A stretch of 6,392 nt of DNA, from contig DLHV01000106.1 in the NCBI GenBank assembly GCA_002483395.1, positions 16,483 through 22,874 of the forward strand. Reading direction: 5' to 3'. This stretch comes from Chloracidobacterium sp. UBA7659. Lineage in GTDB: Bacteria; Acidobacteriota; Blastocatellia; Pyrinomonadales; Pyrinomonadaceae. Position numbers and translations under genes: made by a program. The notes beneath the pieces are model-generated. The model had not been told where the DNA came from. It ran no database searches and was given only the letters and a program-made list of their open reading frames with translations. Shown piece by piece: positions 5,797 through 6,392 of the stretch (within the stretch, counting starts at the first letter, position 1; each line of letters starts with the position of its first letter).

Positions 5797-6392
5797 ACTT
5801 GCCGACCCAGGGCAAAAACCTTGATCAACGCCACACCGGCTATAAATCCGCCGATATGCGCGGCGTAAGCTACACCGCCGCTTCCGACCGGCGAAAGGTA
5901 GCCGAGTACTAATTGGTAAACAATCCAGATACCGATTGCCACAAATGCCGGGACCGTCGTCAAAAAATTGAAGATGATCGCCCTCACTTGCCGCTGTGGG
6001 AAAAGCAGGACATAACCGCCGAGCACGCCGGAGATCGCGCCGGATGCACCAAGCATCGGGATGATGGAATCCGGCCCCATTACGATCTGCGCGGCTGCCG
6101 CCGCGAAACCACAAACAAGATAAAACGAGGCATAGCGGACATGACCGAGCAGATTCTCGAGATTGTCGCCGAAGATCCACAGAAACAGCATATTCCCAAA
6201 AATATGCGCAATGCTTCCGTGCATGAACATCGAGCTCAGGAAGTTGAAATATACCGGCAACGGAGTAGCATAATGTTGTATCTCGCCGGTGTGGCCGAGG
6301 GAGTCGCGGACAACCTGAATACCGGTGATATCAACGCCGGTAGTCACTTCTTTCGGCACCAGCGAAAACGCATACGAAAACGCATAGTTCGA
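5793..6392 (-). CDS. Rhomboid-family intramembrane serine protease, C-terminal part (5' end outside window)
   Basis: The last 199 codons of a rhomboid protease are present; the frame stays open to the right edge. The rhomboid core is clear: HGSIAHIFGNMLFLWIFG, containing the H-x4-H-x3-N pattern of transmembrane helix 2; GASGAISG with the catalytic serine (codon 6042-6044) in helix 4; and AAHIGGFIAG with the catalytic histidine (codon 5856-5858) in helix 6. Hydrophobic helices between them fit the six-helix GlpG-like plan, and the protein ends almost directly after helix 6. It should sit in the inner membrane and cleave membrane-spanning substrates, which cannot be predicted. A GTG at 6357-6359 could be taken as start, but the reading continues upstream as SNYAFSYAFSL, which fits the protein, so it is internal. 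The TAA at 5793-5795 overlaps the TAG of the convergent glycosyltransferase by two bases (ORF overlap 4 bp). No functional link to the glycan genes is evident. Confidence 0.92.
   Translation of the reverse strand, partial: SNYAFSYAFSLVPKEVTTGVDITGIQVVRDSLGHTGEIQHYATPLPVYFNFLSSMFMHGSIAHIFGNMLFLWIFGDNLENLLGHVRYASFYLVCGFAAAAAQIVMGPDSIIPMLGASGAISGVLGGYVLLFPQRQVRAIIFNFLTTVPAFVAIGIWIVYQLVLGYLSPVGSGGVAYAAHIGGFIAGVALIKVFALGRQV
6363..6386. repeat. Perfect 12-bp tandem duplication within the rhomboid gene
   Basis: CGAAAACGCATA occurs twice without interruption (6363-6374 and 6375-6386). It is in frame with the rhomboid gene on the minus strand, so the protein carries YAFS twice, before LVPKEVTTG. Identity at the DNA level, including third codon positions, suggests a recent slippage duplication. 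Confidence 0.85.

Noticed and set aside
5799..5815. TTGCC/GGCAA hairpin just after the tandem glycosyltransferase stop as a terminator
   Set aside because: The stem has only five pairs, is followed by A rather than T on the plus strand, and the T-run lies on the wrong side for the minus strand. It is within the rhomboid coding region.
5761..6180. 139-residue minus-strand open frame overlapping the rhomboid gene
   Set aside because: It is a shifted frame of the rhomboid sequence, rich in Arg and Cys with no family motif; the rhomboid frame carries all catalytic residues.
6357..6359. GTG as the start of the rhomboid gene
   Set aside because: The frame stays open to the right edge, and a start here would lose the first transmembrane helix that rhomboids need.

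Overview
The window is a 6.4 kb piece of a bacterial chromosome with roughly balanced base composition. It holds six protein genes: two run off the ends and four are complete. A DUF1800 protein, several surface-polysaccharide enzymes and a rhomboid protease together fit an environmental bacterium such as an Acidobacteriota (Blastocatellia-like) or Planctomycetota member. That placement is inferred from gene style only, because the window has no rRNA or other phylogenetic marker.

Layout from left to right: (1) the C-terminal part of a DUF1800 protein (+), closed by a clear intrinsic terminator; (2) a GT4 glycosyltransferase (-); (3) a 227-bp divergent intergenic region with small repeats, a dyad and a possible 18-codon leader ORF; (4) a single-domain GT2 glycosyltransferase (+); (5) a SAM-dependent methyltransferase with an N-terminal four-cysteine zinc-binding segment (-), ending 2 bp from gene 4; (6) a 68-bp divergent intergenic region with a 7-bp inverted repeat; (7) a two-domain GT2-type glycosyltransferase (+) whose second domain looks catalytically degenerate; (8) the C-terminal part of a rhomboid intramembrane serine protease (-), whose stop codon overlaps that of gene 7. 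No tRNA, rRNA, CRISPR array, insertion sequence or phage gene was seen.

The three glycosyltransferases and the methyltransferase form a coherent set for building and decorating a surface glycan (O-antigen, capsule or exopolysaccharide). No flippase, polymerase, priming transferase or nucleotide-sugar gene is in view, so this is either the edge of a larger locus or a satellite group. The most unusual feature is the arrangement: all six genes alternate strand (+ - + - + -). There is therefore no operon here, each gene must be its own transcription unit, and two convergent pairs have no room for a terminator between them. I did not find a clearly new biological system. The best leads are the strand alternation, the probable pseudo-catalytic second GT domain, and the possible leader ORF with its repeats before the GT2 gene.
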